DNA of 64,000 nt from Spirodela intermedia (Eukaryota > Streptophyta > Magnoliopsida > Alismatales > Araceae), in contig LR746267.1 in the NCBI GenBank assembly GCA_902729315.2, positions 3,976,386 through 4,040,385 on the forward strand, given 5' to 3'. The notes beneath the pieces were generated by a model that did not search any database, was not told the DNA's origin, and saw only the letters and a list, made by a program, of their open reading frames with translations. A program made the translations under genes and the position numbers. Shown here one piece after another: positions 1 through 12,239 of this stretch; position 1 is the stretch's first letter, and every line of letters begins with the position of its first letter.

Positions 1-1619
1 AACAAAGTTTCATCCAACAATTCTTACATAAACAATTATAGATAATTTAGTTGGTCAAATTAAGATCTGTAAAAGTCAGAAGAATTGTAATAAAAAAAGA
101 ATAGTTTAGAAAGTGTAAATTATACAAATTATCACTAAATGAAGTAAGAATTAAGTTAAAAGTAAGAAAGACAGAGATCTAGCCTCACGATAGCGATCAC
201 CTGAAGTCTATGTGTTCAAGACAGTCATTGAACGATGTCTATGATCTCAAAGGCTCTCCATAGATATGGACAACTTAAGCATTCATTAAATCTCTTTTTG
301 AAGTCTAGAAAATAATGATGGAAGTTAAACTAATTAATAAATAATAAAATAGAGTTTTGACATCGCAGCGGTGATGCGTGGGTGATGCGTGGGTGATGCG
401 TGGGTGATATATTAGAATCCTATCCTAAGCATTCAGAAGGATTATTGTGTAGTGTCCACAGCCTTGAAGGCTCTTCTTGAACAAAGACGACCTAGGCAAT
501 CTTTAGATCTTCTTGTGAAGTCTAAAGATTGATGAAATGGATTGTCGAATTATCTCCAACGACTATCACTCGACAGAACAAAAAAATAGTAATTTTGCGA
601 CTCTCCAGCAGCTATCATCTAACGAAGAAGAGCTAGATGGAGGTGGGGCGTGTGTTAAGAAGTTTCATCCTTAGGTCCACATAGCAAGAAGAGGCTCTTC
701 ATCGCATTCAGTACGCTCTTAAGAGGTGGCAACTCGTCTCCCGACAAATAGTCCTCTTCCCAATGATGACTTATTTGTTGATCAATCAAAGATGATTTAC
801 TCGATGGATTCACGATCTTTTTATCGCGAATCATTCAACAATTTTAGTAACAATGCTCTGCGAATCGCGTTGACGAGATTTTCACCGATGATCGAATGAT
901 TTTGGTGGCTTAATCCTTCACCGACGATCTAAAAGAAAATCACAATTTAATCAGATAAAAAATGTGACTTTTGGCTCTAGGATTGGAACCCACGCCGATC
1001 GTCCGCTTGTATGAGAGAGAGGGAATAAGTTTTCAAATACCCTTATAAAGTGATGTCATCATAGCATATCATTATTATAACTAAATGGTATTTTAAGTAT
1101 TGAAATAATCGAAACATTCCGAGGAAGGTGTGATTGCCGGTTTAGTCCCACATCGATTGTACACTGAAGTTTTGGGCAAATATATAGTAATATCAGATTT
1201 AGAAGTAATGAATCCCTTTCTCATGTGTACAACCATTCTTTGCCCCACAGTTGGCTGGCCACCGATGACATGGAAGTGGAGTGGCATAGACATGCCCCCA
1301 TCGATCCATAGCCGCTTGAGCCCCTGCTTGTGATTCTACCTTGATTGTGCTTCTGACCCACTTGTTAGCCCGGCTAGCCAGCGGGTCTCCCCCTTTTTCT
1401 ATCTTTTTATTTTATTTTATTTTATTTCATTTATCTCAAAAGTAGGATTATAAAAATTATATAAATTCACATAAAATCACACAATTAGCCAAAAAATCAT
1501 ATTAATTAACTGAAAAGTACTTTTCACAATTTAACTCAAATATAAGTCTATTTATCATGAGTTAAAACTAAAACTATATTATTGAATAATTATTAACTCA
1601 TAGTAATAAAGACTTATCA
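1..1619 (-). repeat. Athila-like LTR (long subfamily), runs off window start
   Basis: Read on the minus strand it starts at 1,619 with the family 5' end (TGATAAGTC) and follows the same order of blocks as the LTRs at 10,607 and 19,317. Its 3' end lies beyond the window. It carries an extra segment of about 110 bp (around 1,012-1,126) that is absent from the short LTR subfamily. It also holds the cleanest antisense USE (GTCCCACATCG, 1,145-1,155) and TATATA (1,181-1,186) of the window. An 11-bp unit, ggtgatgcgtg, is repeated three times at 370-402. Confidence 0.85.
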
Positions 1620-4600
1620 AAGATCATCAAGATCATGTCTCATTTTTTATCTATCTCCTAACCTATTTGCCTTTTTCTTCAACTTGAATTTCTTCACTAT
1701 CTTCTTAAAAAATATTAGAATTCAGATTTCCACCATTCCTCCTTGGGGATTCGACCCTTTACTTACAGTGTACTTGTATTGAGTGATTAAGCTGAATTAT
1801 AAGTATTATTGCATAAGTCTAAAAAGCAAAACAATGACATAATTCCTTACAATTTTCAGACTTATCACTTACTAAGCAAATATTTAAGGAAAGAATAATC
1901 TAATAATTTTTCTAGCTAAGAAATAAGATTTGAATTTATCTAATACAAAAATAATAGTTAACAACTCTTTTTCTGTGGTAGTGTAATTTATTTGGGCTTT
2001 GACTAATGACTTACATAGTAAATTTCTACTAGTTTCTTGTCAATTCATTGACCTAGCACCGCTCCTACTCTAAAATCTGAGGCATCACACATTCGTTCAA
2101 AAGGGAAGCTCTAATTTGATGGTCGTAAAATTGGTGCCTTTATAAGTACCCTCTTAATCTGTAAAATCTCTTGTTGACTTGTAGCATCTACTTCAAAATT
2201 AACATCCTTAGAAAGTAAGTTAGTAAAAGGTTTAGAAGCTCTAGCAAAATTTTTAATAAAGCATCTATAAAAATCAGCATGATCTAATAAAACTCTCAAC
2301 TGTCTAATGGAATTAAGGAGGGGGAGATTTTGGATCACTTCTATCGTGGCCTTGTCTACCTCTAATCTAGGATTGCTGACTAGATGGCCTAGCACCACTC
2401 CTGTTTATATCATAAAATGAGATTTTTCCCAACTCAGCACTAGGTTCTTGTCTACACACTATTGCAACTTTGCTAAATTGCAAGACCTTTGCTAAGTTAG
2501 TTAAAAAAGACTCAAATAATTGACCAAAAATTAAAAACTTATCCATAAAAAATTCTAAACACTTACCAACTAAATTTGAAAACATGGTAATGGTGCTATT
2601 TGATAAAACAAAATTGAGGGTTGTTGAAATGTAGATGATGCATTACATAAATTGAAGGACATTCTCCTAAAAGCATAAGTGCCAAAAGGACATGTAAAAA
2701 TAGTCTTTTCTTGATCATCAAGATTTACAACTATGTGATTATAATCAGAATATTCATAAAAAAAAATAGAAAGAAATATTTATCAGCTAATTTTTCTAAA
2801 ATCTATTCAATAGAAGGTAAAGGGAAATGATCATTTTTTGTTACAACATTTAACTTCCTATAATATATGCATTCTCCAAGTAGACGGTAATCTAGTTTGA
2901 AATTTTCTCTTCTTTTTCATTTATGGTCACTATGATTCCTATTTTCTTAGATACTACATGGATAGGGCTTACTCATGGGCCATCCGAGATGGCATATATG
3001 ATCCTTGCATCTAAAAATTTCATAATCTCTTTCTTCACCACTTCTAACATTTTAGGATTCAATTGTCTTTGGGCTTCTATAAATGGTTTGATATTTTCTT
3101 GAATAACAATTCTGTACAGACACGTGTCTACACTAATGCCTTTGATGTCTGCAAGAGACCAGCAGATTATTGCCCTATGCAGTTGAAGAATATTCATTAG
3201 CTATTCTTCTTGTGCTGATATTAAAGATGAAGAAATGATGACAATAAAAGTGTCATTTTTACCAAGAAATGTATATTTGAGAGTAAATTACAATGTTTTT
3301 AATTCAAGCTGCTGGTCATAAGTATGCATCAAAGTATCATGAATTTCATAATTATCATGTAGCTCATTAGAAAATCTTGAAGATTGTGAAAAATCATCAT
3401 CAATTTTTTTTCATATACATCTACAAAGCAATAGTCATTTCATTTTTCAGGATATTTCAATAGCTTAGAAATATTTATTTCAACATTTTTTTCACCAAAT
3501 TTTAACTCTACTTTTCTTTTTTCTCAATCTGTTGTGGCTTTGACTGTTGCTAAGAAGGGTCTACCAAGAATTATTGAAGCATGATTGATGTTTTTAGTCA
3601 TCTTCATAACAGCAACAATAAAATCTACTAGAAAATAACAACATTTAATTTTAACTATGACATCTTCTAATAATCCATATGGTTACCTAATCAACCCATC
3701 AGCTAGTTGCAGTTCTAAAAGAATGAGTTATAACTCACTCATTTTGAATTTATCATATATAATTTTGGGAAAAATATTGACACTTGCACCTAAATCAAGC
3801 AATGAACAGGTGAAAATCATACCTCCTATTTTGCATTTAATCAAAGGTGCTTGGACTCTTATGCTTTTTAAGAATATGATTGAGTAATATGAAACTAATA
3901 GTTTCAGATAATTGAATGTGTTTTTACTTTCTACTAGGTGTACATAATTCTTTCAAAAATTTAGCATAGGATGGTATGTGTTCTATGGCATCAACTAATA
4001 GAATATTTTTTTTAACTTGCTTGAATAATTATATCAAATGCTCACCAGATGGGTTGAGTTTTTGGTTTTATATTTTCAGAGCATCAGGAAAGGGGACAAG
4101 TGGTATATATCCCTCAAGATTAGGTTCATCCTTGCCTGGCTCTTCCACTTTTTCATGAGTTTTATTTATGCTGGATTTTTCTTCCAATTCGAGTTCAACT
4201 TCTGGTCAGTTAATTCATATGGGTCAGGCAAATTATTTCCATTCCTAAGTTTTGAAATAACATGCACTGTTTCTAACTCTAATTTTTACTATTTACTTAA
4301 TGAATATAATGTTTATTTGTAGAAAAATGAAAAAATTGAGGATTTATAGTAGATTAAGTAAGAAATTGACTTGCTTCATAGTCACTTGACCCTACCTCAA
4401 CTATTTTACCTTTTTATTTGTTGGGTGTGGTATTGTTTTGTTGTGACTACCCTCTCATCATCATCTTCATTCTTTCCATTTTTGTCCTCAGCTCATGCAT
4501 TTGCTCCCTTTGCTCCTACAACATTTGCTTCAATAATTTATTAGTAACCAAGGCAGCTTCATTTTGAACGGCATGGGTTGCGTGAGTGGACTGAAAATTC

Positions 4601-4984
4601 TGTGGGCAGGAAATTGACTGAGAGGGAGCTTGTTGCTGAAAATTTCAAGCTATTTGAGCGAGAAATGATGGTTGATAAATATTATCATTTTATTTTTTAT
4701 AATTATGATTTTTGTAGTTGTTATAGTGTGTTGTGTGAGTAGGAGGTTGAGGTGTCCTCTCTGGCCATGAGTTTCCACCAATTGGTTGAGGGTGCCTAAC
4801 TCTATCATTCATAACCATATTAACCCTTCATATCTAGGACACTCTATTTCTACATGCTCATAATTAGAACGAAGGGCACATGTGGGCCATATCTTGGTTA
4901 TGTATGGATTGTTCAAAAATTTGAACAGAAAAATAAGAATAACCAAAAATTTAAAATATGATCCAGCATAAGTACTGTAATTAA
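1620..4984 (-). mobile_element. Decayed Ty3/gypsy gag-pol remnant (Athila-like)
   Basis: No intact gene remains; pieces of one polyprotein are readable on the minus strand in the expected order. A gag zinc knuckle (C-x4-H-x4-C) lies near 4,810-4,900. The protease D-x-GAS motif is near 3,800. The reverse transcriptase N-terminal part is at 2,973-3,197, the RT middle at about 2,600-2,960, and the RT end and connection at 2,111-2,585. RNase H with the TTTEKELL motif is at about 1,905-2,110. Frames change and stops interrupt every piece. No integrase is seen between the RNase H and the LTR at 1,619, so the 3' part is deleted. About 250 bp at 1,620-1,870 is unassigned. The sequence is clearly related to, but more diverged than, the element at 10.6-20.9 kb. 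Confidence 0.8.
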
Positions 4985-5373
4985 TTTTTTTAAACAATGA
5001 TCAAATGATACACCATAAATAGAAAAATTATCCATGAAGATTTCTAAAAAATACCAATCATGTTAGAAAAGATAGACATCATGAACTGATGAAAAGTGGC
5101 TGGAGGCATTACATAGTCTAAAGGGCATTCTCTTGGATGCATAAGTTCCAAATGGGCAAACAAAAATTGTCTTTTATTACTATCCGAATAAATAATTATT
5201 TGATCTGATTATATCCTGAGTACTCATCTAGGAAAAAAAAATATTTTTATTCTACTAATGTTTATAAGATTTGATTTAAAAATAGAAGAGGAAAGTGATC
5301 TTTTCTTGTTACTGCATTAAGCCTTCAATAATCAATGCACACCCTTCATCCTATGGTTAATATTATTGGTACT
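4985..5373 (-). mobile_element. Reverse transcriptase fragment of a second Ty3 element
   Basis: On the minus strand this stretch again reads as the RT core: a SGYNQI motif, then an FMD[ND]FS-like active-site block near the 4,985 end. It lies upstream (minus sense) of the gag zinc knuckle of the neighbouring remnant. An order of RT then gag is impossible in one element, so two elements are fused near 4,980. It ends exactly where the plus-strand LTR fragment at 5,374 begins. Confidence 0.65.
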
Positions 5374-5752
5374 TGATAAGTCTTCATTATCATGAGTTAA
5401 TAATTAGTAAATAATATAGTTTTAGCCTTAACTTATGATAAATAGAATTATATTTGTGTTAAAGTGTGAAAAGTATTTTTCAATTGATTAATGTGAATTT
5501 ATCAGTAATTATGTGATTTTATACAAATTTATATGATTTTTATAGTTTTACTTTTGAGATAAATGAAGAAAAAGAAATAAAAATAAAAATATAGCAAAAT
5601 AGGGGGGACCCGTCGGTCAGCTGGGCTCGCAAACAGGTCGGAAGCACAGTTGCGAAGGAGTTGCGAGCAAGGGCTCGAGCGGCTAGGACTGATAAGGGCA
5701 CATGTACACCACTCCCCCCTTCCACGTCACTAGTGGCCAACCGGCTGTGGGG
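5374..5752 (+). repeat. 5' fragment of Athila-like LTR
   Basis: Begins with TGATAAGTCTTCATTATCA and follows the LTR consensus for 379 bp. It stops at 5,752, where an LTR in the opposite orientation starts with TGACGTGACTTAG. The remaining 1.2 kb of this LTR is not found next to it. Confidence 0.85.
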
Positions 5753-6885
5753 TGACGTGACTTAGTTGTTGTATAGTAAATCACGTAAATTTAAAATTTA
5801 TAAAACTAGAAAATACAAATTTTTGGATATTTAGAAGTATTTCTGAACAAATATATCAATTATAATTCAATAAAACTTTTAAAATAGTGATACTTTTCTA
5901 GGTGGATCATAGGAATGTAATATAATATTAGGTAATTATCTAGAAATTTCCTCAAAGAATATTATTTTTTTATGAGTTTTATACTAGGAAATAAAAATTA
6001 AATATATTTAAAATTTACAAAAAACAGAAATAAGGGTGCAGACATCAGGATGACGTCAGCGCCTAGCGAACGCGATTCTTACGTAAGCGATTACAGACAA
6101 TTTAATTGATCAAATTAAGATCTGCAAAAGTCGAAAGAATCGTAATTGAATGAAGTATTTCTTGGTAAATTTAAATCACACAAATTATCACTAAATGAAG
6201 TGAAAATTAAGTTGAAAGTAGAAAAATAGAGTTCCGGTGTCACGGCAGCAATGCGTCGGCGATGCATCGGAATCTTGAGCATTCGGGAGGATCGTCGTGT
6301 AGTGTCTATGGCCTCGAAGGCTCTTCTTGGACAAGGACGATGTGGGCAATCTCTAGATCTCCTTGTGAAGTCTAAAGATCAATAAAATGAGTCGTCGAAT
6401 CGTCTCCAGCAGCTATCACCCAGTGGAGCAAAAAAACGGTGACTTTGCGGCTCTTCGGCGGCTGTCACCTGACGGAGAGGAGTTGGATGGAGGTGGGGTG
6501 CGTGTCAAGGAGCTTCATCCTCACGTCCGCACAGCAAGAAGAGACTTTTCATCGCATCCGGTATGTTCTCAGGACGTGGCGACTCATCTCTCAGCGGATC
6601 GTCCTCTTCCCAATGACAGCTTGTTCGTTGATCAATCAGAGGTGCTTTACTCAATGGATTCACGATCTTTTTATCACAAATCGTTTGGTAATTTTAGTAA
6701 CAATGCTCTGCGAATTGTGTTGACGAGATTTTCGCCAATGATTCAGTGATTCTGATGACTTAATCCTTCACTAGCGACCTACAAGAAAGTCGCGATAATC
6801 AAATAAAAAATATGAGTTTTGGCTCTAAGAGGATTCGAACCCGCACCGGTTGCCTGCCTGCATGAGAGAGATTGACATAATCTCT
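5753..6885 (-). repeat. Athila-like LTR in inverted orientation, truncated
   Basis: Starts at the LTR 3' terminus (TGACGTGACTTAG = complement of CTAAGTCACGTCA). It runs through the whole 3' two thirds of the LTR, then ends near 6,885, just past the TTCGAACC block, before the USE/TATA region. With the fragment at 5,374-5,752 it forms a head-on LTR/LTR junction. A 120-codon open frame at 6,387-6,749 lies inside it and recurs in other LTR copies (see findings). Confidence 0.85.
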
Positions 6886-8887
6886 TTCAAATCTACAAAC
6901 AGCTAGATGGTTGTTCACACACAAAACACATTAAACTTGGAAAAACTTACCTCAGCTTCTATATTTTTCTAAGGCTAGGTAATTTCCTCCTTGAGTATGC
7001 TTCTCCAATAATCTAGACTACGAATCAACACTTGAATCAACCGAAAACACATCTAAATCGATGCGAAACCTCAAAGTTATTTCATTCAAGCCAACTAAAT
7101 GTCAAGGTATTCAAAGTTAGGTTTTTCACCCCTAAATGGTGGCATAAATGTGTAAGGGTTACACAAGGGTCTGAGATTACACATGTGGGGCTGATCTATA
7201 CCTTTGTGAACTGATATATCCTAGATTATTTGATCTAAGGTTGTGAATGAGTGAGGGGTTTTCCATGTTTTTGGTCGAGATGAGATGAGATGAGAGTTTA
7301 TTTCCTCTTGGGTTAATTTGAAGTGTTGGATTTGAAAGTCTTTTCATAGCTGTAGGATTTTCCTTAATGTTGAGATCCATTGCACCCCTAGTAAGTATGC
7401 TCCATCTGCCATCAATCGTGCAGACACTCTTGATGGCTTCGAATCTCCTCCTTTGGTGATGCTCCATGTTAATGCTTTGGCCCTTGGTTATGTTGCATTA
7501 TCTCCAGATCAAATCTCATCCATAGAAGTGTATATGACTTCCTAAAAATCATAAAAAGATGTCAAAAATTCTTGAAATTTTCTTATATTAGTAAAAAAAT
7601 CAATGATGATGGTTAAACTCAGCAAACAAATTCTGAAAAATTCTCTAAAATGTTAAAACTTTATAAAAATTCAAAAAAATAAGAAATATTTATTTTTTAA
7701 TATGATAGCATACTAGATCATAAAATTTAAGCTCTTGAATAGGATAATTCTTTTATTTTCACATGATAATCAACATGTTATCAGCTTGTAGAAAGTGTTG
7801 TTATCTGAGGAGAAGTGATCGCTCAAAAATGTCATAATTAAGGTGTCAAAAAAAAATTATAATGAAAATTTGGATGTCTACTTAATGATACTAATCAATA
7901 TAGTTTAAGGAGTATCCAAGTCAAACCACAAGGAATTATCTAAACTAAGGAGACATTTAACTTCTGATCATGATTAAATTTTTGCTGAATAATGAGATGA
8001 GGAGATAAAAAAGAGTTGACTTAGGCAAACTAAGGGGAGGGAATAGATAAATCATCTTTTGATGATTTTTGAATCACCAAGAGAATGAAAATTAGGTGAG
8101 AAACAAATGGTGAAATGTGGGATGATTGTGAATTCCTTAATCCTAATGTGCATAAATAAAAATTCTAATATTTCTAGATCTTCTTATGTTAGTTAGGAGA
8201 TCAATAGAAAGACTAAATGAAACTACTCTACTCTTAAACTACTCCATAATCTTTCTTTATCTCTCTCTACTTCTAGTTAATACTCAACTTTGATAAATCA
8301 GTGCAAAATAACATGGAAGGAGAAGGATCAAAAGAAGGAGATAAAGTATGCTAAATCTGTCCTACCTTGCTCACTCTTGGAAATGTAATCAATCTTGATA
8401 AATTAAGAGATCCACATAAACCAAGGGAAGTGAGAGAAGAGTTGAAGGGTTGGATTATATCCTATGATTGACCTAGCGTCATTCTAGGCATCAAAGAATC
8501 AAATCCTTACCTACTATTAATTTGGATCAACTCTTTATCACTAAGATGTTCTTAAGAAGAGAATATAATAAGAAAATAAAATTTATTCATTAAAAATGAA
8601 ATATAATACGTAATGAAAGAAAAAATACATGAAAGATACCACATTTCCTAGATTGGCTCATTTGGAGTGCTCAAATGGATTTGTCCTTAGATTTCCTAGA
8701 TTGGCTCAAAGAGTGAAGTTCATGGAGATGTCCTCTTCTCCCTTTTGAGTCCCCCGCTCCTATAAACAAAATGTCCATCTCTGTCATCTAGGTGGCTTTT
8801 TATTTTCCCCTTAGCATGCCCATTCTCAGCCCTTGGAACCTGGGGGAGAGTGCACAACCCTTGGATTAGATTTCTCTCTCAAATGGT
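6886..8887. other. AT-rich intergenic DNA, unassigned
   Basis: I recognise no gene here. A 96-codon open frame on the minus strand (7,177-7,467) has no family I can name. The stretch 7,880-8,560 has the look of degraded LTR sequence, but no boundaries are visible. Confidence 0.5.
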
Positions 8888-9469
8888 AGCTATGTTTGGT
8901 GGCACAAAACATTGGAACCACCTATGCCAACAACACTACAGTGCATGCCGGCATGACGTCGGTGCACACTAACTCAATGCCCGTGCGTGGCAACACAATG
9001 CCCACGTGCATTGGAATGGCACCTGCACATGATAGCATGGTGCCTGCACACATCGACATAGTACCCACACTCAAAGGCGGCATGGCATGACATGTGCAGG
9101 TGTGACAGCTATGTTTGGCGGCACAAAACGTGCGCATGCCAGCATGTGGCATGGTGACATTACGCACAACTCTGATGTGGCAACTCAAAGCCACAAGGGC
9201 AGATGGTAATGTCACAAGCATGACATCATCCAAAGGAAAAGTAGATGACATCACTATCCCAATGTCAGCTAAAGTGGGAACTCTTAATCTCATACTATAA
9301 ATGTGAGGAAAGCTAACCAAGAGATCATCTATAAAGGACCCCTAGCCCCATGTATAAAGCACCTTTTGCTATCAAAGATTGTCTATTGGGTCACATTTCG
9401 AATCGTTGGTATTAGATCACCTAGTGTTTGACAAAGGAGTTGTGTAAAGTGGCCTACTTCCTCATCACA
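8888..9469 (+). repeat. 3' part of the 5' LTR of a Ty3-type element (tRNA-Met primed)
   Basis: The segment ends in CATCACA one base before a tRNA-iMet primer binding site, so it is the end of a 5' LTR. A TATA-like box (ctataaat) lies near 9,295. A 23-bp direct repeat (agctatgtttgg[tc]ggcac...) is at 8,888 and 9,107. The upstream LTR edge is not resolved. Open frames in the CA/TG-rich stretch 8,896-9,320 are not convincing genes. Confidence 0.6.
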
Positions 9470-9470
9470 G

Positions 9471-9487
9471 TGGTATCAGAGCTAGGT
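9471..9487 (+). other. Primer binding site, initiator tRNA-Met type
   Basis: TGGTATCAGAGCTAGGTT is the standard plant PBS complementary to the 3' end of initiator tRNA-Met. It lies one base after the LTR end at 9,469 and 50 bp before a gag start codon. Confidence 0.85.
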
Positions 9488-9536
9488 TGGTCTTTTCTAT
9501 CCCCTCTCAGTGTTCTTTACTTGTAATAGTTAAAAG

Positions 9537-9942
9537 ATGGAGGTGGAGGGTAAGTTGAGTACGAGTGGTACCCAAGGGCAACAAATTGCTTGATTTGTTG
9601 AGCAGCAAGAGACCACAGCAAGGATTGTGGAGGCCTTGTGGGCCTACTGAACCTACTACAAGTTGAGTCCATTAGCTTATGAGAGGAAATGGAGGCAAGA
9701 GTGACCTAGGTAGGGAAATAGGCCCAAGAGGTCGTAAACATAGGGGAGCCCCTCTCAAGAAAGCTTGATGAGGAACTCCAATCAATAAATGATCAGAAGG
9801 GGAAGATGGCTACGTCTTATGAATCTTAGAAGAGGGAAATTTCTACACTATAGACATCGTTTGTGGAATGGATGGCTGGCTTACAACACAAAATAGAGGA
9901 GGTAGTGAACAACCTCCAAATGAGGAATTCTAATACCCTAAG
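9537..9942 (+). pseudogene. gag: gag of the tRNA-Met-primed Ty3 element, 5' part, interrupted
   Basis: An ATG at 9,537 opens a gag leader that meets in-frame stops within 40 codons. It is cut at 9,942 by the inserted inverted LTR. The target duplication CTAAG is seen at 9,938-9,942 and again at 21,885-21,889, where the gag continues. The N-terminal part has no domain I can assign by itself; the assignment rests on the PBS and on the downstream half. Confidence 0.65.
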
Positions 9943-10606
9943 TGATGTGACTTAGTTGTTGTATAGTAAATCACTCAAATTTAAAATTTATAAAACTAGA
10001 AAATACTAATTTTTAAATATTTAAAAGTATTTCTGAATAAATATATCAATTATAATTTAATTAAAGTTTTAAAAATAGTAATAATTTTCTAAGTTGATCA
10101 TAGGAATGTAATATAATATTAGGTAATTTTTCAGAATTTTCCTCAAAGAATATAAGTTTTTACAAATTTTAGATAAGTAATATAAAAAAATTTATTTAAA
10201 CTTCGTAAAAAATGAAAATAAGGATACAGACATCAAGATGACATCATCACCTGATGATGCAAATCAAACAAAAATAGAGTTTTACCAGGTGATTCCTACG
10301 TAAGTGATTATATACGATTTAATTGATTAAATTAAGATTTGTGAAAGCTAAAAGAATCATAATTTAATGAAGAATAATTTGATAAATTTAAATCACACAA
10401 ATTATCCAGAGTGATAATTATGTTGAAAATAGGAAAATAGAGTTCCGGTGTTTTGGCGGTGATGTGTCGACAATACACCGGAATCTTGAGTATTTGGAAA
10501 GATTGTTGTGTAGTGTTCATGGCCTCGAAGTCTCTCCTTAGACGACAACAACATGGGTAATTTTTTAATCTTCTTGCGAAGTCTAGATATTAACGAAATA
10601 GGTCGT
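9943..10606 (-). repeat. Inverted Athila-like LTR, left part (host of the full element)
   Basis: Starts with TGATGTGACTTAG (LTR 3' end, inverted). It is interrupted after GTCGT (10,602-10,606) by the complete element at 10,607-20,942 and resumes at 20,943. Both parts together make one LTR flanked by CTAAG/CTAAG, i.e. a solo LTR inserted in the gag of another element. Confidence 0.88.
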
Positions 10607-12234
10607 TGATAAGTCTTAATTATCATGAGTTAATAATTAGTAAATAATATAATTTTAGCCTTAACTCATAATAAATAGACTTATATTCATGTTAAAGTGT
10701 GAAAAGTACTTTTCAATTGATTAACGTGAATTTTTGGGTAATTATGTGATTTTATACGATTTTTACAGTCTTACTTTTGAGATAAATGAAGAACAAGAAA
10801 TAAAAATAAAAATATTACAAAATGGGGGGACCCGCCGACCAGCTGGGCCTGTAAGCGGGTCGGAAGCGCAGTCGAGGAGTAGCTGCGAGCAGGGGCTCGA
10901 GCGGCTTGAACCGATGGGGGCACGTGTGCGCCACTCCCCTTCCATGTCACTGGTGGCCAGCCAGCTATAGGGCAAGGTGTGGTCGTACACGCGCGAGAAA
11001 GGGACTTTGCTTAGAAATGTAACATTACTATATATTCGCCCGAAAATTCAGCACACAACTGATGTGGGACTAAACCCGTCACCTTCCTCAAAAGAGGCGG
11101 GGGCAACCGGCACGAGTTCGAATCCTCCCAGAGCCAAAACTCATATTTTTATCTAATTATCGTGACTTTCCTGCAAATCGCCGGTGAAGCATTAAGCAAC
11201 CAGAATCGCTGGATCATTGGCGAAAATCTCGTCAACGCGATTCGCGGAGCATTGTTACTCAAATTGCTGAAGGATTCGCGATAAAAGGATAGCGAATCCA
11301 TCGAGTAAATCATCTCCGATTGATCGACAAACAAGCCGTCGTCGGGAAGAGGACGATCCGCTGGGAGACGAGTTGCCACCTCCTGAGAGCGTACTAGATG
11401 CAATGAAGAGCCTCCTCTTGCTACGCAGACCTGAGGATGAAGCTCCTTGACATGCTCCCCACCTCCATCCAACTCCTCTACATCGGGTGACAGCCGCCGA
11501 AGAGCCGCAAAGTTGTTAATTTTTCGCTCCGCCGGGTGACAGCCGCCGGAGACGAGTCGACAACCCATTTCATTAATCTCTAGACTTTGCAAGGAGATCT
11601 GGAGATTGCCCATGTCGTCTTTGTCTAAGGAGAGCCTTCGAGGCCGTGGACACTACACGACGATCCTCCCGAATGCTCAGGATTCTGGTGCATTGTCGAC
11701 GCATCGCCGTCGCGACGCTAGAACTCTGTTTTCCTACTTTCAACTTAATTTACGCTTCATTTAGTGATACTTTGTGTGATTTTAATTTACCAAAATATAC
11801 TTCGTTCAATTACGATTCTTCCGGCTTTTGCAGATCTTAATTTGATTAATTAAATCATCTGTAATCGCTTACGTAAGAATCGCCGAGCGGAACTCTGTTT
11901 CTGCCCGATTTGCATTCACCGGGTGCTGACGTCATCCTGACGTCCGCACCCTTATTTCCTTTTTTTCGTGAATTTTAAATATATTTCCTTTTCATTTCCT
12001 AGTATAAAATTCATAGAAAATCGTATTCATTGAGGAAAAATCTGAATAATTACCAAATATTATATCACATCCTTGTGATCGACCTGGAAAATTACCGCTA
12101 TTTTTTGGAAGTTTTGTTGAATTATAATTGATATATTTGTTCAGAAATACTTCTAAATATCTAAAAAATCGTATTTTCTAGTTTTATAAATTTTAGATTT
12201 GCGTGATTTAATATACAATGATTAAGTCACGTCA
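10607..12234 (+). repeat. 5' LTR of the near-complete element (short subfamily)
   Basis: 1,628 bp, ends TGATAAGTC...AAGTCACGTCA. TATATAT at 11,029-11,035 can serve the sense promoter; the same box stands 25 nt from an antisense USE (11,060-11,070). A GC-rich block lies at 10,824-10,975. The ~110-bp segment present in the old LTRs is missing here. Confidence 0.93.
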
Positions 12235-12239
12235 AATTT

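Noticed and set aside
370-408. CRISPR-like short repeats
   Set aside because: Contiguous 11-bp units without spacers in a eukaryotic LTR.
8896-9320. Met/Thr-rich frames on both strands
   Set aside because: Low-complexity CA/TG-rich LTR sequence with the frame open in both directions; no domain.
11105-11135. Possible tRNA gene at the TTCGAATCC motif in LTRs
   Set aside because: No acceptor stem, anticodon arm or A box around it; only the T-arm-like motif is present, so it is reported as a motif, not a tRNA.
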